Positions 47,501 through 57,230 of a DNA stretch of 64,000 bases are shown here, in pieces. The stretch comes from Lepidurus packardi. Taxonomy: Eukaryota; Arthropoda; Branchiopoda; Notostraca; Triopsidae. The notes below the pieces were generated by a model that was given only the letters and a program-made list of their open reading frames with translations, had not been told where the DNA came from and did no database searches. Within the stretch, counting starts at the first letter, position 1. Each line of letters starts with the position of its first letter. Where the stretch lies: positions 13,264,790 through 13,328,789 of the forward strand of contig JAKZAN010000002.1 of assembly GCA_023053545.1 (NCBI GenBank). The letters are read 5' to 3'. Position numbers and translations under genes: made by a program.

Positions 47501-49020
47501 TCTCGTCATTATCGCTATAACGCTCCTTATTATCTTACTGACGCTCATATTTCTGCGGAATCGCATCGTGCTAGCGATCGCCCTTATCGAACAGGGCAGC
47601 AAGTAACGCCGAAACATGCTAAACCTCTTTAACCATGTGGGATTTGATGTAATTTTGATCTTTTATGTTTTTCCTCGTTTTTTAGGGCGGTGGGGAACAT
47701 AATGAGCTCGCTCTTTTTCCCGTTGATTCCTTGGCTCATGCAATTCCTCGTTTTGGCGTATTTTATCGCTGTGGCGGTCTATCTGGCCTCGACGGGCAAC
47801 GCGACGTACAAAGTCACCGGTTTAAACGAGACAAACTGCACTTGTCCGCCTTATGACGTAATAACTCCTAAATGCATGGATTTTTGGTTTAAGTTTGTTA
47901 TTTTTGGCTGAACTATCGTTCATTAGGACGGAATGCTGTGTCTACCCACCATTTTCAACACGACCTGCGAATGTCCGGGTGTCCAGTGCCAGTTTTTCGA
48001 GTACGGAGGCAACTCGCATTTGTACCGGCTGCAGATTTATAATCTTTTTGGACTCTTTTGGGGACTGTTCTTCGTTTCCGCGCTTGGGGAGATGGTCTTG
48101 GCGGGAGCTTTTGCGTCCTGGTACTGGGCTTTCCACAAACCCAAAGATGTGCCCTCCTATGCCGTCACCGAGAGCTTTTATCGAACGATTAGGTGAGCTT
48201 TTCTTGGACATGGAGACGAAAAATGGGTTATTCGTTTTTCGTTTGAAATTAGGTACCATACCGGGACATTGGCGTTTGGATCTTTGATTATATCCGTCCT
48301 GCGCTTCATCCGAGTCATGCTGGAATATCTGGACCGCAAAGTGAAGGAACACGCGGATAATGTCGTGAGCAAGATCATCATGTGCTGCTGCAAATGCTGT
48401 TTTTGGTGTTTGGAACGCTTTATGCGCTTCTTGAACCGCAATGCCTACGTCATGACGGCCATTTACGGCTCCAATTTCTGCGTCTCGGCCAAAGACGCGT
48501 TTTTCTTGTTGCTGCGCAATGTGGCTCGCGTAGTTATACTCGACAAGGTGATTTTTTGGAATTTTTTAGCTTAATTTCTAAATTATTTGTTATCTTGGAA
48601 TGGATAGGTCACGGATTTCTTGCTATTTATTGGGAGAATGGTGGTTGTGGGCAGCATAGGCGTGGCCTCTTTCTATGTCTTTTCGGGACGTATCGAATAT
48701 CTGAACGATAAAATGCCCGTTTTTAATTACCACTTGGTGCCGGTAATTACGGTCACGCTAGGAGCCTATTTTATCGCGGGAGTATTTTTCAACGTGTACT
48801 CCATGGCAGTCGATACCATCTTTCTATGCTTTCGTACGTAGAAATAGTTTTTAGAAAGAAAGAAACGTCTTAGAAACTCTCGTCTAATTGTATTTTTTTT
48901 TTTTTTTGCTTATTTTTAGTGGAGGATTGTGAACGGAATGATGGAACACCAGAAAAGCCTTATTTTATGTCCAAGGACTTGATGAAACTTCTAGGCAAGA
49001 AGAACAAGTTCACCGAATAG
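44537..49020 (+). CDS. Choline transporter-like protein (SLC44 family)
   Basis: Exons 44537-44555, 44947-45066, 45162-45325, 45465-45636, then either 45775-45944 or 46365-46516, then 47138-47303, 47371-47602, 47686-47857, 47927-48192, 48253-48547, 48608-48833 and 48920-49020, give 700 or 694 residues. SLC44 proteins are ten-helix membrane proteins linked to choline/ethanolamine uptake. The family marks are strong: a start MGEDVKGPREFDPDFRGPVK, NRSCTDVLCLLLFIAFLVGW, DLTRCASPSVVLHGCPTPQ, WILLMRL-type helices, FHKPKDVPSYAV, GTLAFGSLIISVLRFIRV with IIMCCCKCCFWCLER, and a tail CERNDGTPEKPYFMSK. This is closest to CTL2/4-type proteins by memory. The two alternative exons encode parts of the large first extracellular loop and carry potential N-glycosylation sites (NRT; NAT, NVT). 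Confidence 0.95.
45775..45944 (+). CDS. SLC44 alternative exon A
   Basis: This 170-bp exon begins in phase 1 and ends in phase 0. It encodes LLGRCLPNAARF... to ...EIGHFKQ, with an NRT glycosylation site. It competes with exon B (46365-46516), which has the same phases. Joining A to B would shift the frame. Confidence 0.85.
46365..46516 (+). CDS. SLC44 alternative exon B
   Basis: This 152-bp exon begins in phase 1 and ends in phase 0. It encodes FSGRCIPKVPTDDL... to ...AKLTSATQ, with NAT and NVT glycosylation sites. It shares the GRCxP start with exon A but little else. Its donor runs straight into a poly(A) tract of more than 20 bases (GTAAAA...). Confidence 0.85.
46905..46962. repeat. Three-arm GAACATTATC hairpin repeat
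   Basis: GAACATTATC occurs at 46917-46926 and 46949-46958, with its complement GATAATGTTC between them at 46935-46944. It can form either of two 10-bp stems, in the SLC44 intron 46517-47137. Confidence 0.8.
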
Positions 49021-49335
49021 TGTTTTTTCACTTAACTTCGAATTAATTCGTACAATTTTGGAGGCTCTGACTAAGCTTTCACGCCATTTCTTGAATTTTT
49101 TTATTATGTACTAACCATTGGGACCTTTTTCTTAGCTGTGCTGAAGAGAACCGTACTTAGGTCTCATTGCGCTTAACAAACATGTTGGCGCCAAGCTATT
49201 TACACGACTGACATCCGCCATTTTTCTTACCTGCCAAAGCAACAACAGGTATTCACTTTGGTCACTAATTGTTCTGTGATTTTGAGGCCGTTCGCTATCC
49301 AAGTTCAAAGGATGTTTGTTTCTAAGTAGTTGAAT

Positions 49336-49434
49336 CCTTTTTGGCATAGCTATGGACGTATTTTTGCCCTGTTTGTTAGACTGAATCCTTTGCCATAGCT
49401 ATGGACGTATTTTTGCCCTGTTTGTTAGACTTAG
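49336..49434. repeat. ~50-bp tandem duplication
   Basis: CATAGCTATGGACGTATTTT followed by TGCCCTGTTTGTTAGACT occurs twice, near 49346 and 49395, almost without change. Confidence 0.9.
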
Positions 49435-51069
49435 TACACTCAATGAAATCGAGAAAGTTGAATTTATAGTGGTTTTCAGGGTATATAATTTCAGTTTTTG
49501 AATTTGGCGCGCGGGGAGTTCGTATCCCGGTTCCCGCTGGTAGCGGTATTTGTACCCTTCGCGGTTCACGCGGGTCGAATAACCGCCTATCAAAATGGCG
49601 GCTGTTGAGTGTCGTTGTTTTGTGTGGGGAGTTTACTAATAGAACTTGTGCATTTACAGCTAGTTTTACGTGTCAAATAGCACGCTTATCGCCTGCACAT
49701 ATACGTAAGTTTACCTAATCAACTTGTTAGTCATTCTTGCACAAATCTCTGTATACAGACTGCTAATAAAGGAGAATGAGACGGTGCAGCAACAAACAAG
49801 CTTAGAGCGGTTTCATTTAACTCGCTCAATCTTGGCAATTCACATGACTATTGTGCCAAACCTTGACGTGGGTGGCTCCTCGTTTTAGGACCAAAGTAGA
49901 ACATAACGAGTTTCTAGAAGCTTCAAAACCCCCAGAAATGGTGCAGTTATTTGAAAATTTCGGAATGACGGTTGCGGGTTGGGAAAGCGTTTTTTCCCCC
50001 ATTTCTGTTGCGTATCCACGTTTCCTGAGAATCTGAGCCATCGACAAAAAAGAAGCAATCACAAGTCCTTACCACATGTTTCATAAAAGACCGCATTCAT
50101 ATCAACACATTGACTAATGCTACAGAAAAAATCTAATAATTTGTTTCGTTTCTCTGTCTAGGAATGGAATTACCTCAAGTGAATTCGTGCCGCCTCTCTT
50201 GAAAGAACTAGTACTGTGTAGTGACATCTGGCCGAACCGGACTTTGGAGTGCTCACTAAATTAACTTTGCCAAACAGAAAGAGAAACAAAAAGAAGGAAC
50301 TGACTGGCCAACTTCCCGCTTAAGCTTTTCCTCCCCGAACCAAAACCAAGAGCCATGGTAAGTAGAAGTTTATTATTCCTAATTCGCTGTCTTGCTCCAT
50401 TTCCAGTAATTCCACAAGTTGTGGAACTAGTGTGGTTATGAAGCGTTTCCAAGCGTTTTGCCTGTCCTTAAAAGCAGAAACGGCCGAAAATAAGAGAATG
50501 AACTCGCAAAGATGAACCAGAAAGCGAGTCTGTTGACTTGCAGACGGCAAATTGAAAACAAAAGGAAAACTGGACAGAATTGGCTGTGTAGTTTATCTAA
50601 TGGAAAGCATACTAGACAGGAAACTAGGCGGATTTGAGGATTGGGGATTCGCACTGACCTTGGAAGTCCTAATTTGGTCATGAGATCTCTCTGTCTGTGA
50701 TCTTCCCTAAACATTGTGCGTTTTCCCAGTAAGAAAAACAAAAAACCCTTTTCTTTAGCTGGCTGGGGTCTTTTCCGGACCAGTTTTCTGATCAACTTCA
50801 AGTTTTCAGTCACAAGACTTGTGGAAAAGGCGTCTAGACACGAGGACGCTGCAATGTTAAAAGGTAGAATCGCTAGCCAAGGAATCCGCGCGTCATTACG
50901 TGCCACCGATGCGGTGCGATAGACCAGTTTGTCAAAGAAACGGATGTGTGTACTCACATCAGTTGATAATTAGAGGCGGGAGGATTCCATTTAGCCTTCA
51001 TATGAACCTACGCTCTCGTTTACATTTCTCTAGCGCTTTCGGTTGCTTCGTATGCAAGCCGCTCTTACA

Positions 51070-51300
51070 CTCATCAACAATGAAAGTAAACTTCAACACT
51101 GAAAGTTAGCGAAAGAGAGCAACAATGAATTAAATCCATTGGTCTAGCATCTATTTCGACCCAATGTTCGTCAACAATGAATTAAAAACAATGAAAATAA
51201 GCCTCAACACTGAAAGTTAGCGAAAGAGAGCAACAATGAATTAAATCCATTGGTCTCGCATCTATTTCGACCCAATTTTCGTCAACAATGAATTAAAACC
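51070..51300. repeat. ~110-bp duplication carrying CAACAATGAA motifs
   Basis: AACACTGAAAGTTAGCGAAA, GAGAGCAACAATGAATTAAA, CCATTGGTCT and TATTTCGACCCAAT then TCGTCAACAATGAATTAAAA occur twice, near 51093-51190 and 51203-51297. Five exact CAACAATGAA motifs lie in or beside the array (51075, 51120, 51172, 51231 and 51283). Confidence 0.9.
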
Positions 51301-51730
51301 ACGCCATCAACAAGGAAAGGCAAGCTTTTTATATTGTTTGCGTTCATATTTTACAGTTAGGGTGAATATTAAACGAGTTTAGAAAGCATTGGGAGCAGGA
51401 ATATATTTATGAAAAAAAAACCTTTTAGCGTATAGGCCACATAGGCCTGCGGTGCCCCGAGTCCTGGCAACGTATAGGTGGTAGTAACTATTTATAACCG
51501 GGTTCTTTCGCACCTAACGGTGCTTCTCTGTCGATTCCATCAATTCCCCGAAAAATGCCATATTTCTTCCCCCGTTTTTTCCCTTTCAAGTTTCCCAGAG
51601 AAGAAAAACGCTGCACTTTTCGCTTTTGGCTTCCTAGCCAGTGTTCTGGGGGGAAAAGGATCCAGAACGTGAAAACCTTTTCCCTTGTTAGACACACTAC
51701 TTAGCTTCCAGTTTCTGCAGACTCGACCAC

Positions 51731-52265
51731 ATTCTTCCTGATTTCAATTCTTTTTCTAATTTTTTTAATTTTTTATATTTTTGTGTATTTTTTAAAGAGT
51801 AGAAAAAGTAGTTCTTTGCTACGTAAGGCGAATTGGAATGCTCGTAAAGTCTATTCGTAACGATATAAGACATTAAACATTGAAAAAAACGATAAGTTTG
51901 ATTAGAAATGCATAAAAAATTATCTTCCTGATTTCAGTTTTTTCAAATATTTTTTGTTTTTATAAAGAGTTCAAAAATACTTCTTTGCTACGTAAGGCGA
52001 ATTGGAATGCTCGTAAAGTCTATTCCTAACGATATAAGCAATTAAACATTGAAAAGAGCGATATGTTTGATTCGAAATGCATAAAAATAATTAAACTAAA
52101 ATCTTCCTGATTTCAATTTTTTCAAATATTTTTTATTTTTATAAAGAGTTCATAAATACTTCCTTGCTACGTAAGACGAATGGAATGCTCGTAAAGCCTG
52201 TGCTAACGCTATAAACAATAAAAAATTGAAAAAAAAGTCGATAAAAGTTTGAATAAAAATGAATA
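51731..52265. repeat. Tandem repeat, ~175-bp unit, three copies
   Basis: Units start near 51733, 51923 and 52101 with TCTTCCTGATTTCA. They continue through TATAAAGAGT, CTTTGCTACGTAAGGCGAAT and GGAATGCTCGTAAAG to an AT-rich end. The third copy is the most diverged. Confidence 0.9.
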
Positions 52266-53591
52266 AAAAAATGATTGGGAGGCATTTGACCCAGTTTTCG
52301 GGTGGAATTTGTCGGGGAGCTGTCTACATGTGCTAACGTATCAATCTGAGGCATGTTTGTTGCGTTTCTCAGTTTTTTAAGAGGATATTTTTTATCTTGG
52401 GCGGTTGGGGTTAATAGGACTTGTCCGTTTAGCTTTTGGGAATCTGTAATTTTTTTTTAACAGAAAATAAGACAGACCGAGGGTCGTTAATGAGCTCAGA
52501 TGGCATCTGAAAGGTTGTTAGCAACCTGTTGCCGGCTCGATTGTTACGATTTTGGAAGCAGGGCGGCTGTTATCCATCATCCGCAAGGCACTTCGGCCCG
52601 CTTTTCCGTTAGTTTAAGCTGCGTTTACACGTGTTATTTAGGGCAAACTGGTTAGTCGCAAGAGGACTGCGGACAAACATTTCTTACTGATTGCTTTACT
52701 ATCAGACAAGCTTTAGATAGGTCGAAACGTCCTTGGGGACATGATTAGGTGCTATTTTTCAATCCGGAATAGTATAAAACATGGGATTTTCAGGTTGGCT
52801 CAGTATTAAGGTCAGATTCACACTCGGGATGTGTCAAGAAAACCGGTTTTAAAGGACCTGGATGACTTAGAAATCCTTGTTTCACCCCATTTTACCACTG
52901 GATTAGGTCGCTAGTCGTGAAGGTATCAAACCACGCCCCCTTTTCAGGTTTCCCAGCGTGAAACTGAGGAATTTTTCACGATTTCCCGATTTCCCTGCTT
53001 CAAGGCCCATTTCTTGCCGTTTCTTCTTCATTTATTCGGAGGATAATTATGCAAGGGAGAGCGAGGAAGGCTTTTAGAAGAATTAAAACAGGCAGTGGTC
53101 TCGATTTGCCTTTATTCTTACCTCTGAATTCGATAAGGCACACACATGGACACATACTCGCACGTGTGAAAGGAAGTGGGATGAAACCTGAGCGTTTTCA
53201 AGCTAGTATAGGTTCCCAAAACAAGGAGTAAACAGGCGCAGCCAAATCAAAAGGGCCTTCAAGGTATAAAGTCGGTTCCAGCAACACCAAAAGCGCTGTG
53301 GGTGCACAAGTTCGCTGGTGTGTTATTGCCTCGTGGCTTCATTGAGACCTAGAAAGAGCAACACACACTCACACGAGATAATTTGAGCATCTTTCTCTTT
53401 CTTCCCGTCTCGCTTGGGATAACTTTTCCAAAAGAGCTGTGGAGCTACCTCACGGAACAGTTTACCTCGCCTTGTAGTTGTTATCTTGGCCTCGTACCTC
53501 GTACCGCAAACGTTTACCTCCGAAGATTTCAAATCCCGAGTTTCTGCAGCAGGATTACAGTGTTAAGCATCTTCTCGATATCCAGCGCAAG

Positions 53592-53636
53592 ATGAGTGAA
53601 GAAGATGCGTTTCCGTGTCTGGAAGACGACCCGGGG
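53592..53636 (+). CDS. Candidate first coding exon of Pkn
   Basis: ATG at 53592 opens MSEEDAFPCLEDDPG and ends in phase 0 before a GTGGTT donor. Joined to the exon at 57231 it would give a short leader before [13 protein letters not shown], similar in length to the leader of fly Pkn. Support is limited to phase and length; other upstream exons are possible. Confidence 0.35.
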
Positions 53637-54010
53637 GTGGTTTGAGTGGTTTGGTTTCACAGAAAAGAAAATTAGACTTGTTTTACGACAAGTTCAGTTT
53701 GAGAAGTGAGATTGGAGAGAGGAAAGGTACCAGCAACCATGTTTTTGTGTGCTGGAGGCTTTGGACTAGCCCATAAAGACTATGATGACTGGGATGATGG
53801 TGATGATGACGTCTTCGTATCCTTCTCCTTGTCCCTGTCCTCAGAGAAATCCTCCAAAATGGGCTCGCTTATGTTTCTGGTGAGTTTGGGTTAGAAAAAC
53901 GAGACTTTAACAGCATTTATTTCGGGCCTTCTCTTAGCTTTTCATCATCAAGACGATCGAGACTCGTGAGATGCGTGAATTCAACTATTCAACTCGATGA
54001 TCGATTAGTT

Positions 54011-54151
54011 AAGGGAGAATTTCACTGTTGTTTCAGCTTTTTAGCGTGGTAGTGAGTGTTCCGCACTAGAGACGAAAAGGGCTATTTTTTGTGAATAAAT
54101 TCAAGTCCTATGTAACATTCATTCTTGGGCAACAGTGAAATTCTCCCTTAA
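54011..54151. mobile_element. TTAA-bounded MITE with perfect 22-bp inverted repeats
   Basis: The left arm TTAAGGGAGAATTTCACTGT ends in TG (54011-54032), and the right arm (54130-54151) is its exact reverse complement. Both ends carry TTAA, the piggyBac-type target. The interior is only about 97 bp and non-coding. The arm includes TTTCACTGTTG, one base from the dispersed TTCATTGTTG motif. The GGG start is not the usual CCY of piggyBac, so the superfamily is uncertain. Confidence 0.9.
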
Positions 54152-55102
54152 CGAATTTTCGCTTAAGCTAACCGATCCGGCCCCCGTCCTCGGTATTCCA
54201 TAACTTGGCACAATTTCTTTGTTGTACTACACTCTTACAAGTCTTTTTTTGGATTAAAAAGCATGAGTGATTTCCTACCGTTTTCCCCAGGAGAATGTTG
54301 GGCTGTCCAATGAGATTTTCTGGAATTTCGGCGACGAAAGAAGGCAGAGTCTGAGACATTTTAGAATCATTGAGTTGGAAAAGGGTTTGAAACAAGTCAA
54401 ATTCTGTATTCAGTAAGCGTTAAATTTCTTTAAATTAATTGTTAATTAATTGTTAAATTTCGTTAAATTAATTGTTAAATTTCTAATTCATGTTTGTCAC
54501 ATAGTAAGGGCTATTATTCAGCGTAAAATGAGTCAAAATGTGGATTTTTTCAGTTACAGACTATTCAGATCGTGATTGCCCATAACCGGAAGTCATTCGC
54601 GTCTTTTTTTTTGTTACCAAAAGGGAAAATGGTTATGGACACAACCAGGGACAGTCACGCCCAATGCGTGGCGCACGATTTTCGTTTTTTAACTTTCGGA
54701 CGGGTTTTTTGTATTTTTTTTTAATTTCTTTTTAGAATGTTTTATAGTTATTTGCAAGTTTTCACGTTTCTGGAGATTCTTAGGAACATTTCAAGAACGA
54801 TTGGCGAAGTATTCTGTTTTGTAGGTCGCGAATGCTCGGGTGACCCACATATGGAGGGGGGTAATGGGTTTTGGAAAAGTTCTGAAAGGTGAATTTACAT
54901 AAGTCCCGCCCGACCCTTTGAATGTTCTTCCCCCATCGTCTGCTGCTGCTGGCTATAGCTAATGAGTGTTGTTTTGTTGTTGGGCGAGCCGCCTCCGCAT
55001 CGGCCTCCTTTGGTTGGTTACCTGGATGACGGGAGCGAAAGAGAGAGTGATATGATGCTGCGATCCCAAAGAGAGGGCGAGAGAGATGAGCCATGCTTCA
55101 TT

Positions 55103-55399
55103 CAACAGGTTCTCCAGTTTCGGAACTCGGAGATAAAATTGACACTAGTGTGTATTATTGTTGCAAAACGTTCTCCGGAAAAAGAATGACAAATGAGCGT
55201 AACTCGAGTTGAAAATTGTTGTTGGATTGGAAATGAATTAGGTTAGATTAGGTTAGGTTAACGAAACGTTAAAACTTGCACTTTCACTCCACCAGCTGAA
55301 AAAATTAAAAATTCATTGTTAGACAGTGACACACTAGTGTCAATTTTTCACTCCGGGATACATTACGTACGTTGGTAACTAAATCCGGAGAACGTGTTG
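55103..55399. mobile_element. hAT-like MITE, copy 2 (297 bp)
   Basis: It starts CAACAGGTTCTCCAG and ends CCGGAGAACGTGTTG, with a perfect 8-bp target duplication GCTTCATT (55095-55102 and 55400-55407). It is the reverse complement of copy 1 at 24127-24481. It is shorter because it lacks the hairpin and part of the CCTAA tract; here the tract reads TTAGGTTAGATTAGGTTAGG. Confidence 0.92.
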
Positions 55400-55979
55400 G
55401 CTTCATTGTTGGAACTTGGAAAACTGGGGGACTCGAGAGTGAGAGCGAATTGGATAAGAAACGCATGGGGCTTCAATTCGATCCAGGTTGAGAGCATAAC
55501 CAGGAAAGCATTCCAGTTCGATAGGACGTTCGGATTGGGGAAAGAGAGTCGCTTGACCACTGTTATGGTTATGGTCAGGGGAGTAGTAGCCCGTCAGTCT
55601 AGGATCGTCTGTCGGTGCGTGTAGTCTGGAGTGGGTAGAACTTAGGGGGCGATGGAAGGGTTACCTTGGGTTCCGGAGTACGGGATTGCAGACGTGTAGT
55701 ACATAGGCAAAACAGTTCCAAGGTTCCACGCCTTTCGCCAAAATGGAGTTTATTTCCTTGATTGACATGTCGCATGCTTTCAAAGCCATCAGAACATGGA
55801 GTCATTCCAAGTTTCTGGAGGAAAAAGCGCAGAAAAAGGTGACATAGCATTCATTCTGGTTGATTTTACCACCCTTGCTTGTGTTGGATCGATGATTTTA
55901 CCCAGTTTGAACGTTCCAGAGGGGGAAATCCTAGGTTTAGAGAGGGAAAGTTCCATGTTAGAGTGAAAGGACAGCAGAG

Positions 55980-56860
55980 GGTTCATTGTTGACGACTTGG
56001 GAGGCGGTTTCGAGTGTGGAGTGATACTGGAAGGATACAAACGATGCATTGTTGGGAGCCTTGTGTTGGTTTCGAGGGTTTTTTTGGAGGGCGAAACGCA
56101 GTGTTGGACAGCTGACGCTGCCGGATTGGGCGTTTGATAAGAGAAAAGATGGGAGAGAGCCGAGATATTCATTGTTGGACAGTGATAGGGGCCAGAGCTG
56201 GTCAGAAACCAGGTTTGAACGCGATTCTGAGTGAAGCAATGAAAGTATTCATTGTTGGCGGTTTAGAAACCGTTTGACTTTTAAGAAAACGCATGCGTTG
56301 CAACGATTTCTAATTGAAAATGTCACGTTTTCATTGTTGTAAGTCATCAGATGTTACGTTCAAGCCGTCCTTTGATAACCGAAAGGGGTGAAGAGCGGAG
56401 ATATTCATTGTTGGCCAGTTATGGGGGTCAGAAGCCAGGTTTGAACGCGATTCTGAGTGAAGTAATGAAAGTATTCATTGTTGGCGGTTTAGAAACCGTT
56501 TGACTTTTAAGAAAACGCATGCGTTGCAACGATTTCTAATTGAAAATGTCATGTTTTCATTGTTGCTAGTCATCAGAGGGATACGTTCAAGCCGTCGTTT
56601 GATAAGGGGTGAAGAGCGGAGATATTCATTGTTGGCAAGTGTCCGGGACCTAAAGCTTGTCCGCAACCCGGTTTGAACGCATTTTGAGTGAAGGAAAGTT
56701 CATTGTTGGCAGTTTGTACACCGTTTTGAGTGTAAAATAGCTCATGTTTTCAACCAAGCTCGACGATTTCAAGTCGAAAATGTCCTATTTGCATTGTTGT
56801 TAGTCATCAACAGTGAAAGTCAGATGCTATGTTCGAGTTGTTCCCTTCATTGTTGGGTTT
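55980..56860. repeat. TTCATTGTTG cluster with ~225-bp tandem units
   Basis: Ten exact TTCATTGTTG and two CATTGTTG sites lie in about 880 bp, all in the same orientation. Part of the cluster is a tandem repeat (units near 56163, 56396 and 56617). Units share GAGATATTCATTGTTGG, CAGGTTTGAACGCGATTCTG, GTTTAGAAACCGTTTGACTT and AACGATTTCTAATTGAAAAT. The sites recur at roughly 70-80-bp steps. Confidence 0.9.
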
Positions 56861-57230
56861 TTTAGACTGGAAAGGACCTGTGTGGGTTTAGAAAGCTAAT
56901 TGTGCGTGCGGTTTCGTTACGAGTTATAGGTTCTTAGTATGGTCGTTGTTTTGGTGTTGTTTAAGAGTGAAACGTGTCAACAATAGCAATGATGGGATGG
57001 TTAATGTTGGAAAAGAACTGTCCTGGTTGTTGACGAGGAGAGAGAGACGGAAATATTGGTGTTGGCCTCAATTTTTGGCTTGGGAATATTTGGGGAGCAA
57101 ACTAGTAAGAGAGCAGAGCTTTCTCCGTTAAGTGAGGAGAAACGTGAATCGTGGTTTTGGGGGGTTTTCTCTTATGTTTTTTTTCGGTTTTGATTGGGTT
57201 TGTAATGGAATGGTGTTTTTCTTTGAATAG

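Larger units (their letters stand above)
49021..53591. other. Gene-free repeat-bearing interval after SLC44
   Basis: This follows the SLC44 stop. Besides the repeats listed, I find scattered open frames without domains (for example 50436-50957 minus) and an ATGGCGGCTG motif near 49594. No gene is supported. Confidence 0.55.
53637..57230. other. Repeat-rich region, probably 5' intron of Pkn
   Basis: This contains the TTAA MITE (54011-54151), the second hAT MITE (55103-55399) and the densest TTCATTGTTG cluster (55402-56855). Open frames here show no domain. Whether it is an intron depends on the candidate first exon. Confidence 0.5.

Noticed and set aside
49594..49638. Possible first exon MAAVECRCF at an ATGGCGGC motif
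   Set aside because: Fifteen codons ending in a stop, with no donor or downstream exon; more likely a promoter-type motif or chance.
50436..50957. 173-residue minus-strand frame
   Set aside because: No recognisable motif or splice context; opposite-strand frames are similarly long.
53706..53894. 62-residue frame with an Asp-rich stretch near the candidate Pkn exon
   Set aside because: The Asp run comes from a GATGATGG repeat; no phase-compatible join to Pkn was convincing.
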